DNA from: Deinococcus sp. Marseille-Q6407
GTDB lineage: Bacteria; Deinococcota; Deinococci; Deinococcales; Deinococcaceae
Length of the DNA: 64,000 nt
Direction: 5' to 3'
Assembly: GCF_946848805.1 (NCBI RefSeq)
Contig: NZ_CAMPFU010000004.1
Span: 327,932 to 391,931 of the forward strand
The translations under genes and the position numbers were made by a program. Shown piece after piece: positions 51,857-61,171 of the stretch (positions are counted from its first letter, which is position 1; each line of letters starts with the position of its first letter). The notes under the pieces were generated by a model, which was not told the DNA's origin, ran no database searches, and saw only the letters and a program-made list of their open reading frames with translations.

Positions 51857-53173
51857 ATGCCCCGTCTTTTGCTTACCCGTCTGCCTCTGCTGGGAGCTCT
51901 GCTGCTGGCCGGAACATTGCCGGCAGCCTGCGTGGCCCAGAACAGCCACAGCGAGCCGGAGACCAGCCAGCCGGCTGCAGCGACAGCATCTGCCACAGCG
52001 ACCGGAGCAGAGACCCCGGCCACGCCGGCAGACCGTGGGCCTGGGGCAGCTCCAGCGCTTGCTCCTCAGCCGTCCGGCGGCTTCGACCCGGCGCTGGCGG
52101 CCGATCCGGGCGCCCGGATTTTGGCGGCGCAGCTCCCGGCCGTGCCGGTGCAGCCCCGGGCCAGCCGGCCGGCGCCGCGGATGGCTTATGTGGCCCTGGG
52201 AGACTCGCTCACCGCGGGCATGCAGGCGGCCGGGCTGACGGCACCGGGCCAGTACGCCGCCTACCCAGCCGTGCTCGCGCGGCTGACCGATATTCCGTTC
52301 GGGATTCCAGCCACCCAGCAGGGCTGCCCGCTGCCGCTGGGTGGGGGGCTGCGCTCAGCATCGTGTGTGCGGGTTGCCGGCGACCTGCGCGGTTCCAATT
52401 TTGCGGTGCCGGGCGCCCGGGTGCAGGACCTGTACCTCAAACGGGGCGGCGAAAGCAGTGACGAACTGACCCGGCGAATGTATGGCCTGATTCTGGGCCC
52501 ACGGCAGACCCAGGTCGAAGCGGCACTGAAATCCAGGCCCGATTACCTGACGCTCTGGATCGGCTCGAACGACGCCATGATCGGCGTCACCAGCGGCGAC
52601 CCGGCCGAGGTTACGCCGCCGGCCGACTTCGAGCGGCAGTACCGCCGGGTTCTGGAAGCCCTGAGGCCCGCCGGCGCCCGCACCCTGCTGCTGACGGTGC
52701 CGGACGTGACCCGGCTGCCCCTGATAAGCCCCGGCCGGGTGCTGTTCGAGAAAGGCGTGGCCGGCCCCAGTTGCCAGGGCAGCGAGAACCGGCTGCCGCT
52801 GAGTGCTTTTCTGCTGAATCAGCCACTGGACTGTGGGTCACCCGCCGCGCTTACCCCGGCCGAGAGTGCCCAGATTCAGGAAACGGTGGCCGCCTATAAC
52901 GCGTCTATTCGCCGCCTGGCCACCGAGTTCGGTGACGACGTGCTGGACGTGCAGCCGCTGATGGACCGGCTGGACATCCACCCCGCGCAGGACGAAACCA
53001 GCCCCGAGCCGTTCGGCGCCGACCTGTCGGCCGATGGCGTCCACCTGTCGGGCGCCGGGCAACTCAAGCTGGGCTATGCCCTGGCGGAATATGTCCACCA
53101 GCACTGGAAGATCGGGCTACCACCTGCGGCCACGCAGGAACTGGCCGCTGCCGGGATGAGCGGCACCGACTGA
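51857..53173 (+). CDS. Secreted SGNH/GDSL-type hydrolase
   Basis: 438 residues. The signal peptide ends in LLLAGTLPAACVAQ, where LPAAC resembles a lipoprotein box, so it may be lipid-anchored. A low-complexity Ala/Thr/Pro linker covers about residues 28-85. The hydrolase core contains GDSLTAG (Ser nucleophile, block I), GSNFAVPGA (block II Gly), WIGSNDAM (block III Asn) and DGVHLSGAGQ (block V Asp-x-x-His). All four blocks are intact. It probably hydrolyses esters of lipids or cell-surface polysaccharides outside the membrane. Confidence 0.88.
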   Translation: MPRLLLTRLPLLGALLLAGTLPAACVAQNSHSEPETSQPAAATASATATGAETPATPADRGPGAAPALAPQPSGGFDPALAADPGARILAAQLPAVPVQPRASRPAPRMAYVALGDSLTAGMQAAGLTAPGQYAAYPAVLARLTDIPFGIPATQQGCPLPLGGGLRSASCVRVAGDLRGSNFAVPGARVQDLYLKRGGESSDELTRRMYGLILGPRQTQVEAALKSRPDYLTLWIGSNDAMIGVTSGDPAEVTPPADFERQYRRVLEALRPAGARTLLLTVPDVTRLPLISPGRVLFEKGVAGPSCQGSENRLPLSAFLLNQPLDCGSPAALTPAESAQIQETVAAYNASIRRLATEFGDDVLDVQPLMDRLDIHPAQDETSPEPFGADLSADGVHLSGAGQLKLGYALAEYVHQHWKIGLPPAATQELAAAGMSGTD

Positions 53174-53204
53174 GCGGCCCGGGTCCAGGACACGGCCATA
53201 AGCC

Positions 53205-53981
53205 TCAAGACCAGATTCGGCCCAGGCCCCAGGCCAGCAGCGAGCCCAGCAGCAGCGCCGGCAGGAAACTGCCCACCCGCACCCGGCTGCCCCCGGACTC
53301 CAAAGCGCTCAGCATCAGATTCCAGCCGATGCCCAGCAGCATCAGCCCGCCGGTGCCGGACAGGGCCAGCATGACCGGATTGCCGCGCAAAGAGGCCGGG
53401 TCCAGGGTACTCAGAGCGCTGCTGGCCAGAGCGAAGGCCCCCAGGGCAATGCCGCCCTGCACCACCAGCACGCTGAGGGCGCTGGCCAGCACACCGCTGC
53501 CGTACACACCGGCCAGCGCGGTAGCCGCCACGATATCCAGCCCGGATTTGAGCAGGTAGGTGGTGGGGTCACCGGTCAGGCCATTTTGCAGCCCGCCGAT
53601 GATGGTCATGGGGCCCACGCAAAACAGCAGGGTAGCGGCCACAAAGCCCTCGGTAAAGCGGCCCCCGCCCCGCAGCCGGCGCTGCACCCGGTCACCGATG
53701 CGGCCCAGTGCGTTCTCGATGCCCAGCAGCTCGCCGCTTACCGCACCCAGCGTCATGGCGACCAGACCCACCACCATGCCCGGCACCGGCCCAAACGCGA
53801 TATCACGCAGGGACCAGGCCATGTCCATGCCCAGAAACAGCGTGACCAGCGAAAGCGCCTGGAGGAGGGTGCGCTGCACCTGCTCGGGCAGCCGCTGGCC
53901 GAACAGCAAGCCTGCCACCGCGCCCAGAAGCACCGCCAGCATGTTAAAGAGGGTGCCTGAAAGTGCCATCAATGCGCTCAT
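53205..53981 (-). CDS. DUF554 (YdfK-like) membrane protein
   Basis: 258 residues from ATG 53981, with AAGGAGAC upstream. LFNMLAVLLGAVAGLLFGQRLPEQVQRTLLQALSLVTLFLGMDMAW is the DUF554 opening. GFVAATLLFCVGPMTIIGGLQNGLTGD and SGLDIVAATALA are also diagnostic. About seven membrane helices. A transport role is suspected for the family but unproven. The reading frame extends far upstream, but the family alignment begins at this Met. Confidence 0.85.
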   Translation of the reverse strand: MSALMALSGTLFNMLAVLLGAVAGLLFGQRLPEQVQRTLLQALSLVTLFLGMDMAWSLRDIAFGPVPGMVVGLVAMTLGAVSGELLGIENALGRIGDRVQRRLRGGGRFTEGFVAATLLFCVGPMTIIGGLQNGLTGDPTTYLLKSGLDIVAATALAGVYGSGVLASALSVLVVQGGIALGAFALASSALSTLDPASLRGNPVMLALSGTGGLMLLGIGWNLMLSALESGGSRVRVGSFLPALLLGSLLAWGLGRIWS

Positions 53982-54113
53982 TTTTTCTCTAAAGTCTCCT
54001 TCTGCTGTTTCTTCTGGTGGGAGTTTCCAACACTGCTGACAGCGGCAAAAAACCAGCACACAAGGATAACACTGGGGTAATGGGCTGGCGGACACGGTCA
54101 GCGCACACCCGCC

Positions 54114-54119
54114 TAGACT
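54114..54119 (+). promoter_or_regulatory. -10 element of the serine hydrolase pseudogene
   Basis: TAGACT lies seven bases before ATG 54127. The promoter appears intact although the gene is broken. Confidence 0.45.
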
Positions 54120-54126
54120 GAGCAGC

Positions 54127-54942
54127 ATGTGGCGCCCTTCTCCCCTGCAACAGCTGGCCCGGCAAGCAGCCGATCTGACCGGAACATCGCCTGAGACGCT
54201 GGAGCGGTCTCTCCGGCCCCTGGCGTGGCGTGGCCTGGTGCTGGGGGTGCAGCAAGGCGGACAGCAATTTACCGGCAGTGTGGGCAATCTAGACCCCGCC
54301 GCGCCGCGCGAAAACCGTTCACGGCCGCGCTGCTGGGCCGGCTGGCCGCGCAGGGCCGACTTGATCCACTGGCTCCGCTGGCCCAGCTGGGAGGTGACTT
54401 CAGAGGGTTTCCGCCGTCCATTACCCCATATGCCCTGGCCACCCATACGGCCGGGCTGCCTCCGCATCCCCTGCGCACCGGCTTGACTGCTCTGCTGGAC
54501 CCTTACGCGCCTTATGGTCTAAGCAGCGCAGCAGTGCTGGCCTCGGCGCGGCGCTGGGCAGCCGCCGGGCGGCCGGGCCGCTTCGTGTATTCCAACCTGG
54601 GCGCCGGGGTGCTGGCATTGGCGCTGGCCCAGGCCGGGGGCGCGCCTTTTCCCGAACTGCTGCGCCGTGAGGTGACCGGGCCGCTGGGGTTGCAGGCGAC
54701 CGGGTATCCCCCGCCGGCAGCACTGCCACCCGGTGCCACCGATTTCGGCCGGCTGGCTGGTGTCCGGGGGCGTGTGGTGGCATGACGGGGTGGCCCGGCG
54801 GGCCAGAGCGGGACTGGCCTTTTGCCCGGCCAGCGGAGGGGTTGCCGCCTTGCTGGTGGCCAGCGGTCCGCCGCGCGGCCAGGGACCGCGGTCGGCGGCC
54901 CTGGTCCAACGGGCGCTGTTTACTCTCCTTGGCCGTCTCTAG
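54127..54942 (+). pseudogene. Serine hydrolase (beta-lactamase/class C type), multiply frameshifted
   Basis: Three frames carry pieces of one protein. The first (54127-54300) gives ETLERSLRPLAWRGLVLGVQQGG. The second (about 54300-54740) holds KPFTAALLGRLAAQGRLDPLAPL, ATHTAGLP and FVYSNLGAGVLALAL with the YSN motif. The third (about 54740-54942) has GVWWHDGVARRARAGLAF and the C-terminal helix. The S-x-x-K motif is expected just before KPFTA but reads AARKPF, so the nucleophile Ser is lost at the first junction. At least two indels make this non-functional. Its end overlaps the 3' end of the YhgE-like gene by 23 bases. Confidence 0.8.
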
Positions 54943-57900
54943 GTCGGCTTTCCTGCTCTTTTTGGATGTCTTCGAGTTCCTGAGCTTCCCGCGCCTCCCG
55001 GGCTTCCTGAGCATTCCTGATGGTTTCGCGCTCGGCTCGGGCGGTGCGAATCTGGCGCACCCGGCGCCCGATATCGTCCTCATGCACGTGACCGGTCGAC
55101 AGCGGCGAAACGATCAGCGGCCGGAAGTCGATGTCGTCCACCAGTTCCCAGCGGCGGCGGGCAAACAGGGCCAGCAGGATACTGACCACCAGCATTGCCG
55201 CCAGATACAGCATGAACTTGAGATACTGCCCCTGGTAAGCGCCGGCGATGGCGTGCCGCAGGGCCCCCACAGCCTGGGTGACCGGCACCCAGTTATGAAT
55301 GTTCTGGAAGACAGTGGGCGAGAGTTCGACCGGGTAACTGCCGCCGGACGAGGCCAGCTGCAGGATCAGCAGCACCAGCGCGATAAAGCGGCCCACCGAG
55401 CCAAACATCAGAATCAGCGCCAGAATCAGGGTGAAGAAGGTCAGGCTGGCCAGCACCGACGCCGCCAGCACCTGGCCGGTGTGCAGATAATGCACGCCCA
55501 GCGCCTGAACCCCAAACACCGTGATTACGGCCTGCAACACCACCAGCAGGGCCGGCACGGCGAACTTGCGGGCCACGCGGGCGGCCTGACTGGTGGTGCG
55601 GCCGCTGTAGGGCAGCTGCTGGAACGGAAAGACGAAGGTGGTCAGCACCGCACCCACCCAGAGGCTGAGTGACATGAAGTAGGGCGCAAAGCCGGTGCCG
55701 TTGTTGTCCACTGCCGCAAATTTTTCGGTGTCGGACAGCACGCTGCGGCTGAGGCCGGCCGGGTCGCCGCCCAGTTCCTCGAATTCGGAAGGCACCTTGT
55801 CGTGCAGTTCGTGCAGGCCGTTGTTCAGCCGGCCTGCGCCACTCAGCAGGTCGGAAGTGCCGCCCTTGAGGTCACCGGCGCCGCTGTCCAGCTTACCCAG
55901 GCCCTCGCTCAGGTCACCGCTGCGGCTGGCCAGTTCGGAAGCGCCGCCGCTCAGCTTATCTAGATCAGCCTGGGCCGGCAGCTGGCTGTTGATGGTGCCC
56001 ACCCCTTCGCCGATGCGCAGCACGCCGTCGGCCAGGTTGTTGACGCCGCCTTGCAGCTGCCCGGCACCGTTCGCCAGCCGGGCCGCACCACTGGCAGCCT
56101 CGTTGGTGCGGGCTGCCAGGGTGGCCGCGCCGGTATTGACATCGTTCGCGCCGCTGGAGAGTTGAGTGGCCCCACCAGCCAGCTGCTGAGCACCGGCCAC
56201 CGCACGGCCTGCGCCTTGCTGCGCCGTCTGGGCACCTTCGGCCAGACGGACCGCGCCAGTGTTCAGTTCGCCTGCGCCGCTGGAGAGCTGGCTTGCACCT
56301 TCCGCCAGGCGGGTCGCCCCCGCTACCGCTGAGCCGGCGCCCTTCTGAGCGGACTGCAATCCTTCGTTCAGCCGACCTGCACCGGCATTCAGTTCACCTG
56401 CGCCCGTGGAAAGCTGGCTGGCACCTTCGGCCAGACGGGTCGCGCCGGCCACGGCGGCCCCGGCACCCTGCTGCACGGTCCGGGCGCCCTGTGCCAGGCG
56501 AGTCGCGCCAGCGTTCAGGTCGCCCGCGCCAGTCGAAAGCTGGCTGGCGCCTTCAGCCAGGCGGGTCGCGCCGGCCACGGCGGCCCCGGCACCCTGCTGG
56601 GCAGTCCGGGCGCCTTCGGCCAGGCGGCCGGCCCCGGCATTCAGATCATTGACCCCTGTGGAGAGCTGGCTGGCACCTTCGGCCAGACGGGTCGCGCCGG
56701 CCACGGCGGCCCCGGCACCCTGCTGGGCAGTCCGGGCACCTTCGGCCAGGCGGGTCGCGCCGGCGTTCAGGTCGCCCGCGCCGGTCGAAAGCTGGCTGGC
56801 GCCTTCGGCCAGGCGGGTCGCACCCGTCACGGCGGCCCCAGCGCCCTGCTGGAGGCGGGGCAGGGCCTGCAGCAGATCGTTGGTGCCACTGTGCAGTTCC
56901 TGCGACCCCTGGTTCAGCTGCGCCACACCCGACTTCAGCTGTCCGGGCAGCAACGGCTGGTTGCGTACCCCTTCATTCAGTTTGGTCAGGCCCGTCGCCA
57001 GTTCAGCGGCGCCAGTGTTGAGGCGGTCCACGCCGCCAGTCACCTGATCCACACCGCCGGCCAGCTGCGGCAATTGCTGGGCCAGCTGGGTGTTCCCGGC
57101 CGCCACCTGATCCGCGCCCTGCTTCAGACGGCCGCTGCCGGTCGCCAGCTGACTGGCGCCGTCGGCCAGGTCACCCAGGCCGCTTTGCAGCTGTGGCAAC
57201 TGCTGGGCCAGTTGAGCGTTGCCCGCAGCCAGCTGGTCGGCGCCTTCTTTCAGGCGGCCCGTGCCGGCGGCCAGCTGACTGGCGCCGTCGGCCAGGTCAC
57301 CCAGGCCGCTTTGCAGCTGTGGCAACTGCTGGGCCAGTTGAGCGTTGCCCGCAGCCAGCTGGTCGGCGCCTTCTTTCAGGCGGCCCGTGCCGGCGGCCAG
57401 CTGATCGGCCCCGTTCGACAGGTCACCCAGACCACTTTGCAGCTGGGGCAATTGCTGGGCCAGCTGAGTATTGCCGGCCGCTACCTGATCGGCGCCCTGT
57501 TTCAGTTGGCCACTGCCGGCCACCAGTTGCCCTGCGCCGTTCGTCAGCTGACCCAAACCGCTTTCGAGCTGTGGCAATTGCTGGGCCAGCTGAGTATTCC
57601 CAGCTGCCACCTGATCCGCCCCCTGTTTCAAACGGCCGCTGCCGGCCGCCAGCTGCCCGGCACCGTTCGTCAGTTGACCCAGACCGCTCTGGAGCTGCGG
57701 CAACTGCTGGGCCAGCTGGGTGTTCCCGGCCGCCACCTGATCGGCACCTTGCTTCAACCGGCCAGTGCCGGCCGCCAGTTGCCCCGCACCGTTCGTCAGC
57801 TGGCCCAGACCCGAAGCCAGCTGGGCGTTGCCCTGGCTGAGCGACGAGGCACCGTCACGCAGCGGCTGCAGGGTTTTAGCGGTAGGAATGGCGTCGTTCA

Positions 57901-58678
57901 GCTGGCCCACACCCTGCTTCAGCCGGGCGGTGCCGCCGGTCAGGGCCTGCACCCCGTCGGAGACCTGCCCGGCGCCGTTCGCCAGGCGCCGGCTGCCGTC
58001 GGAAGCGGTGGCCAGGCCGTTTTTCAGGTCGCCGGCCCCGTTGTCCAGACGCTCAGCGCCGTCGCGGAGTTCACGCGACCCGCCGGCCAGCTTGCCAGTG
58101 GCGTCCTTGATGTCCTTAAAGCCGTTCTGGACATCTTCCAACGACGCCTGCACCACGTCCCAGCGGGTTTCGTTCAGCGATTTGTTCAGTTCGCTGCTCA
58201 GCCGCGCCGAGAACGAATCGGCCACGCGGCTGGCGAAATAGTTGGCGCCTTCGGCCACATAGAATTTCAGCAGGCCATGCTGCGAGCTGTCGCCCGACAC
58301 GGCCTTGCTGCTGAAGTCGGCCGGGATGGTTAGCGCGAAATAGATGTCGCCGCGCTTGACGGCGTCGCGGGCAGCCTGCTCGGAGTTGTAGATGGTCAGG
58401 TCAAAGGGCGGGTCTTTGCGGAAGTCGTTCATGACCTCACTGCCCAGGTTGACAATCTTGTTGTCGCGGACCGTTCCCTTGTCCAGGTTCACGATCCCGA
58501 CCGGCAGAGCTTCGAGGTTGCCGTAAGGGTCCAGGGCGCTGGCCAGGTTGATGCTGGCATACAGCGCCGGCACCACCAAAATGGCGGCGGCACTCAGCCA
58601 CATCATGGGCCAGCGCCACATTGACCGTTCCGAGGGGGTCAAGCGGCGGAAATCTTTGGCGAAATCCTGCAGGGGCAT
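54920..58678 (-). CDS. Giant YhgE/Pip-domain membrane protein
   Basis: About 1252 residues from ATG 58678 with AAGGAG upstream. One membrane helix near the N-terminus (MMWLSAAAILVVPALYASINLASAL) is followed by the Pip extracellular domain (VGIVNLDKGTVRDN, FALTIPADFSSKA). Next comes a very long helical, coiled-coil-like region of G-x-x-x-L-x-x-G repeats (about residues 200-990) and a C-terminal ABC-2-type membrane domain with five to six helices (VGAVLTTFVFPFQQLPYSGRT...SSGGSYPVELSPTVFQNIHNWVPVTQAVGALR). Such proteins are linked to type VII-like secretion or phage reception in Firmicutes. The repeat region holds two sets of six 42-residue units. It is probably controlled by the divergent TetR gene. 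Confidence 0.88.
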   Translation of the reverse strand: MPLQDFAKDFRRLTPSERSMWRWPMMWLSAAAILVVPALYASINLASALDPYGNLEALPVGIVNLDKGTVRDNKIVNLGSEVMNDFRKDPPFDLTIYNSEQAARDAVKRGDIYFALTIPADFSSKAVSGDSSQHGLLKFYVAEGANYFASRVADSFSARLSSELNKSLNETRWDVVQASLEDVQNGFKDIKDATGKLAGGSRELRDGAERLDNGAGDLKNGLATASDGSRRLANGAGQVSDGVQALTGGTARLKQGVGQLNDAIPTAKTLQPLRDGASSLSQGNAQLASGLGQLTNGAGQLAAGTGRLKQGADQVAAGNTQLAQQLPQLQSGLGQLTNGAGQLAAGSGRLKQGADQVAAGNTQLAQQLPQLESGLGQLTNGAGQLVAGSGQLKQGADQVAAGNTQLAQQLPQLQSGLGDLSNGADQLAAGTGRLKEGADQLAAGNAQLAQQLPQLQSGLGDLADGASQLAAGTGRLKEGADQLAAGNAQLAQQLPQLQSGLGDLADGASQLATGSGRLKQGADQVAAGNTQLAQQLPQLAGGVDQVTGGVDRLNTGAAELATGLTKLNEGVRNQPLLPGQLKSGVAQLNQGSQELHSGTNDLLQALPRLQQGAGAAVTGATRLAEGASQLSTGAGDLNAGATRLAEGARTAQQGAGAAVAGATRLAEGASQLSTGVNDLNAGAGRLAEGARTAQQGAGAAVAGATRLAEGASQLSTGAGDLNAGATRLAQGARTVQQGAGAAVAGATRLAEGASQLSTGAGELNAGAGRLNEGLQSAQKGAGSAVAGATRLAEGASQLSSGAGELNTGAVRLAEGAQTAQQGAGRAVAGAQQLAGGATQLSSGANDVNTGAATLAARTNEAASGAARLANGAGQLQGGVNNLADGVLRIGEGVGTINSQLPAQADLDKLSGGASELASRSGDLSEGLGKLDSGAGDLKGGTSDLLSGAGRLNNGLHELHDKVPSEFEELGGDPAGLSRSVLSDTEKFAAVDNNGTGFAPYFMSLSLWVGAVLTTFVFPFQQLPYSGRTTSQAARVARKFAVPALLVVLQAVITVFGVQALGVHYLHTGQVLAASVLASLTFFTLILALILMFGSVGRFIALVLLILQLASSGGSYPVELSPTVFQNIHNWVPVTQAVGALRHAIAGAYQGQYLKFMLYLAAMLVVSILLALFARRRWELVDDIDFRPLIVSPLSTGHVHEDDIGRRVRQIRTARAERETIRNAQEAREAREAQELEDIQKEQESRPRDGQGE
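56090..56845 (-). repeat. Six tandem 126-bp units, C-terminal set
   Basis: Six 42-codon units of the type GAGAAVAGATRLAEGASQLS... encode residues about 612-863 of the YhgE-like protein. Units 1-5 are very similar; the sixth has diverged. Confidence 0.85.
57056..57811 (-). repeat. Six tandem 126-bp units, N-terminal set
   Basis: Six 42-codon units of the type GLGQLTNGAGQLAAGTGRLK... encode residues about 290-541 of the YhgE-like protein. It has the same unit length and copy number as the other set but a different sequence. A 70-residue linker separates the two sets. Confidence 0.85.
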
Positions 58679-58881
58679 TGCGGTCTCCTTAAAGCGCACC
58701 AGGTGCGTTGACTGAAATTTCAGGGGGAGGCGCCGGGGGGAAAAAGGCCCTTCGCTCTTTGCGGGAGGAAGGGAGCCCGGCCGGTGTATTTCTAAGCTTA
58801 CTGCGCCTGCTCCCAGGCAGGGGCGCGATCAGCGCACTCCAGCCCTGAGCGGGGCGTATGATTTGGAAGTATTGCAGTGCA

Positions 58882-58925
58882 TTGACACTTTGTCAAGTGA
58901 CATCTTGTTAAGTGGATGTTACACT
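58882..58925 (+). promoter_or_regulatory. Promoter and operator of the TetR gene
   Basis: The -10 TACACT (58920-58925) is seven bases before the ATG, and the -35 GTGACA (58897-58902) is 17 bp further up. A perfect palindrome TTGACACTTTGTCAA (58882-58896) touches the -35. A related partial repeat, AAGTGACATCTTGTTAAGTG, follows. This fits a TetR operator controlling both divergent genes. Confidence 0.65.
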
Positions 58926-58932
58926 GCTTCTT

Positions 58933-59559
58933 ATGTGCCCGCCTGTACCCTCACGCCGACCCGACCGCGCCCGCAGGCTGCCCCGGCGCCTGAGCGCCGA
59001 AGACCGCCGCGCACAGATTCTGGAGACGGCCGCCGAACTGTTTATTCAGCGTGGCTTCGAGAGCGTGGGCATGGCAGACCTGGCCGAGGAGCTGCGGATT
59101 TCGCGGCCCACCATCTACACCTATTTTGCCTCCACCGAGGAAATGCTGGACGCCCTGCTGGAAGCGCGGCTGGAGGGCCTGCCGGGGCGGCTACACCCCT
59201 ACCTGCACAGCGCCGAGGACACCGCCACCGCTTTCGACCACCTTTTCATGGTGCTGCTGGAAGAACGCGACCTGCTGATGCTGCTGAATTCCGGTGGGGG
59301 GCCGCTCTTCCGGCAAAAACGCCGGGCTTTTTTTCAGGCGCTGGAAAGCCGCCTGCAGCTGGCCGAACTGCCCCGGGCGCAACGCAGCGGGCCGGCGGCG
59401 CAGCGGCTGGTTTTCCTCCTGCTTCACCTGCTGAGCAGCTCGGCGTACGCCCAGCTGACCGAGGAGCCTTTCGACGCTGGCGCCCTGGCCGCCACCCTGG
59501 ACACTTTCGTGACTGGCGGCATCCGGGCCCTGGCCGAGGAGGCCGGCGGGGGCAACTGA
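58933..59559 (+). CDS. TetR-family regulator
   Basis: About 208 residues from ATG 58933. The N-terminal helix-turn-helix is AQILETAAELFIQRGFESVGMADLAEELRISRPTIYTYFASTEEML, the standard TetR DNA-binding domain. The C-terminal ligand domain is helical and not specific to a known subgroup. An ATG at 58912 is also in frame, but 58933 sits at the proper distance from the -10. It is divergent from the giant YhgE-like gene, which it probably represses together with itself. Confidence 0.88.
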   Translation: MCPPVPSRRPDRARRLPRRLSAEDRRAQILETAAELFIQRGFESVGMADLAEELRISRPTIYTYFASTEEMLDALLEARLEGLPGRLHPYLHSAEDTATAFDHLFMVLLEERDLLMLLNSGGGPLFRQKRRAFFQALESRLQLAELPRAQRSGPAAQRLVFLLLHLLSSSAYAQLTEEPFDAGALAATLDTFVTGGIRALAEEAGGGN

Positions 59560-59597
59560 GCCGGCGGGCACGTGCCGGGCAGCAGCCCAAAAGAAAA

Positions 59598-59637
59598 CAG
59601 GCAAGGAGAAAACGATCTCTCCTTACCTGCTCTTTTT
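59598..59637 (+). terminator. Bidirectional terminator between tetR and the acyl-CoA dehydrogenase remnant
   Basis: CAGGCAAGGAGA and TCTCCTTACCTG form a stem with one mismatch, followed by CTTTTTT on the plus strand. The minus strand has a weaker T run (from AAAAGAAAA). Confidence 0.75.
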
Positions 59638-59652
59638 TATTTCGCGCTTGGC

Positions 59653-60022
59653 TCAGACGAAAGCACTCAGGCCAGTGATGGCGCGGCCCACCACCAGGGT
59701 ATTGATTTCGTTGGTGCCCTCGTAGGAGTATATGGCCTCGGTGTCGGCAAAGTGCTTGGCGACCCCGTGTTCCAGCAGAATGCCGTTCCCCCCAAAGACC
59801 TCGCGGGCACGGGCCACCACTTCGCGGCAGCGGGCGGCGGGGTGGACCTTGGCCAGCGAGGCGTGGGCATCGATCATGTGGCCCCCTCGTCGGCCATGTG
59901 CGAGAGGCGGGTCACCATGCCCAACATAGCGGTCACATCGGCCAGCATCAGCACCAGGTGGTTTTGAATCAGCTGGAATTCCCCGATGCGCTTGCCAAAC
60001 TGCTTGCGCTGCTGGGTATAGC
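59653..60022 (-). pseudogene. Acyl-CoA dehydrogenase, C-terminal fragment with frameshift
   Basis: About 120 C-terminal residues remain. [23 protein letters not shown] and [22 protein letters not shown] are in one frame. [72 protein letters not shown] are in the next frame and include the FAD/CoA motif GGNGI and the EGTNEI ending. The shift falls in a GGGGG run near 59883. The rest of the gene is missing beyond IS copy F. It resembles the glutaryl-CoA dehydrogenase group. Confidence 0.85.
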
Positions 60023-61111
60023 TCATAACTTGCACCTTGCATAGCTGAGCGAATAGCCGTGCTGGTGGAGGAATTCTTGCTCTTTTTGAATTTGGCTCAG
60101 CAGGTGGTTCAGCCTGACTTCGGGGAACAAGGCGTAGAGAGCCAAGCGTGCAGCTTCCTTCAGGGTCATGTCCTCAGAGCGGTACAGCATGGTCAGGGTG
60201 AAGGCCAGGAAGACCATCAAAATCCAGCGGTCCAGACCCCTGGCAGTTCGCAGCGCGAACTGCGCCAACCCAAACTGATGCTTTCCCTCCTTAAAAAAGG
60301 ATTCCAGCGCCCAGCGCCGTTTTCCTTCAGCAAGGATGTCCTTCCCCTCCAGCAGCTCGGATGACACCGCGAAGAATTCACGGTCCCCACGGTCTATTCT
60401 CCCCAGAGACAGCGTTTCCAGAGGCCAGTTGGCGAGGTTGACATACCCTCCGTGCGGACAATCCGCCACTGTCACCCGCCCAGGATGATCCGTGCGTCGG
60501 TTGCTCCGCACACCCACCACGAACTCGAAACCTAGACGCTGCACACCTTCCAGAAAGACAGCAGATTCGAATCCGCTGTCCGCCAGTACGCAGACCTGAA
60601 AGCGTTTCCCCACGAAGTCTGGCACCTCTTCCAGCAAGTCGAGGGCCAGTGTGACCGGGGTGCTGGTGTGCTTGCCCTGGTAGACCCGGTAAGAAATGGG
60701 GAACTTCAGTTCCCCATACTCGGCGAACAGGACCACCAGATGGATGCCGTGCCTGCCGTTGTAGACACTGACATAGGGCAGCTGAGTCCCCACCTTTTCC
60801 ACCGTGGTCAGATCCACGCTGAGCCGCAGACGAGGTCTGCGTTTGTGACGAGCTGTATCCAGCAGGATGCGCCACTGGAAGTCCTGCATCTCTTCCCAGC
60901 AGCGGTCTGAATCCCAGTCGTAGATGTTGAAGAAACGGCTGAGTGCACTGGGGCTGACTCCCTCAGCCTGGCTGAACTTGGTCTTCTGACCTGGACTGTG
61001 GAAAAGGTGCAGCGAAGCCTCCAGGCTTCGCCGTTGGTACAGCGTCTCTGGAATATCCAGAACCTGCTGTGCGAAAATACGGACGCGCTCCCCTGAAACC
61101 GGTTGATTCAC
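60023..61111 (-). CDS. IS4-family transposase (copy F)
   Basis: 362 residues, intact, [16 protein letters not shown] start. Catalytic residues as in copy A. It is the most diverged copy, with changes such as [22 protein letters not shown] and a C-terminal KL. Confidence 0.9.
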   Translation of the reverse strand: MNQPVSGERVRIFAQQVLDIPETLYQRRSLEASLHLFHSPGQKTKFSQAEGVSPSALSRFFNIYDWDSDRCWEEMQDFQWRILLDTARHKRRPRLRLSVDLTTVEKVGTQLPYVSVYNGRHGIHLVVLFAEYGELKFPISYRVYQGKHTSTPVTLALDLLEEVPDFVGKRFQVCVLADSGFESAVFLEGVQRLGFEFVVGVRSNRRTDHPGRVTVADCPHGGYVNLANWPLETLSLGRIDRGDREFFAVSSELLEGKDILAEGKRRWALESFFKEGKHQFGLAQFALRTARGLDRWILMVFLAFTLTMLYRSEDMTLKEAARLALYALFPEVRLNHLLSQIQKEQEFLHQHGYSLSYARCKL

Positions 61112-61171
61112 ACCTCCAGAATTTCAGCTCTGGGAGCGCTTTTTGTCCGCCTATTCAGGTGCAAGTTCTGA
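60023..61171 (-). mobile_element. IS4-family element, copy F
   Basis: 1149 bp. It joins an acyl-CoA dehydrogenase fragment to an aminotransferase fragment, so it marks a recombination junction. The left terminus reads TCATAACTTGCACC, one base from the other copies. Confidence 0.9.

Noticed and set aside
56051..58333. Long plus-strand frames rich in GQLxQ or PSARR repeats
   Set aside because: Antisense shadows of the repetitive YhgE-like gene.
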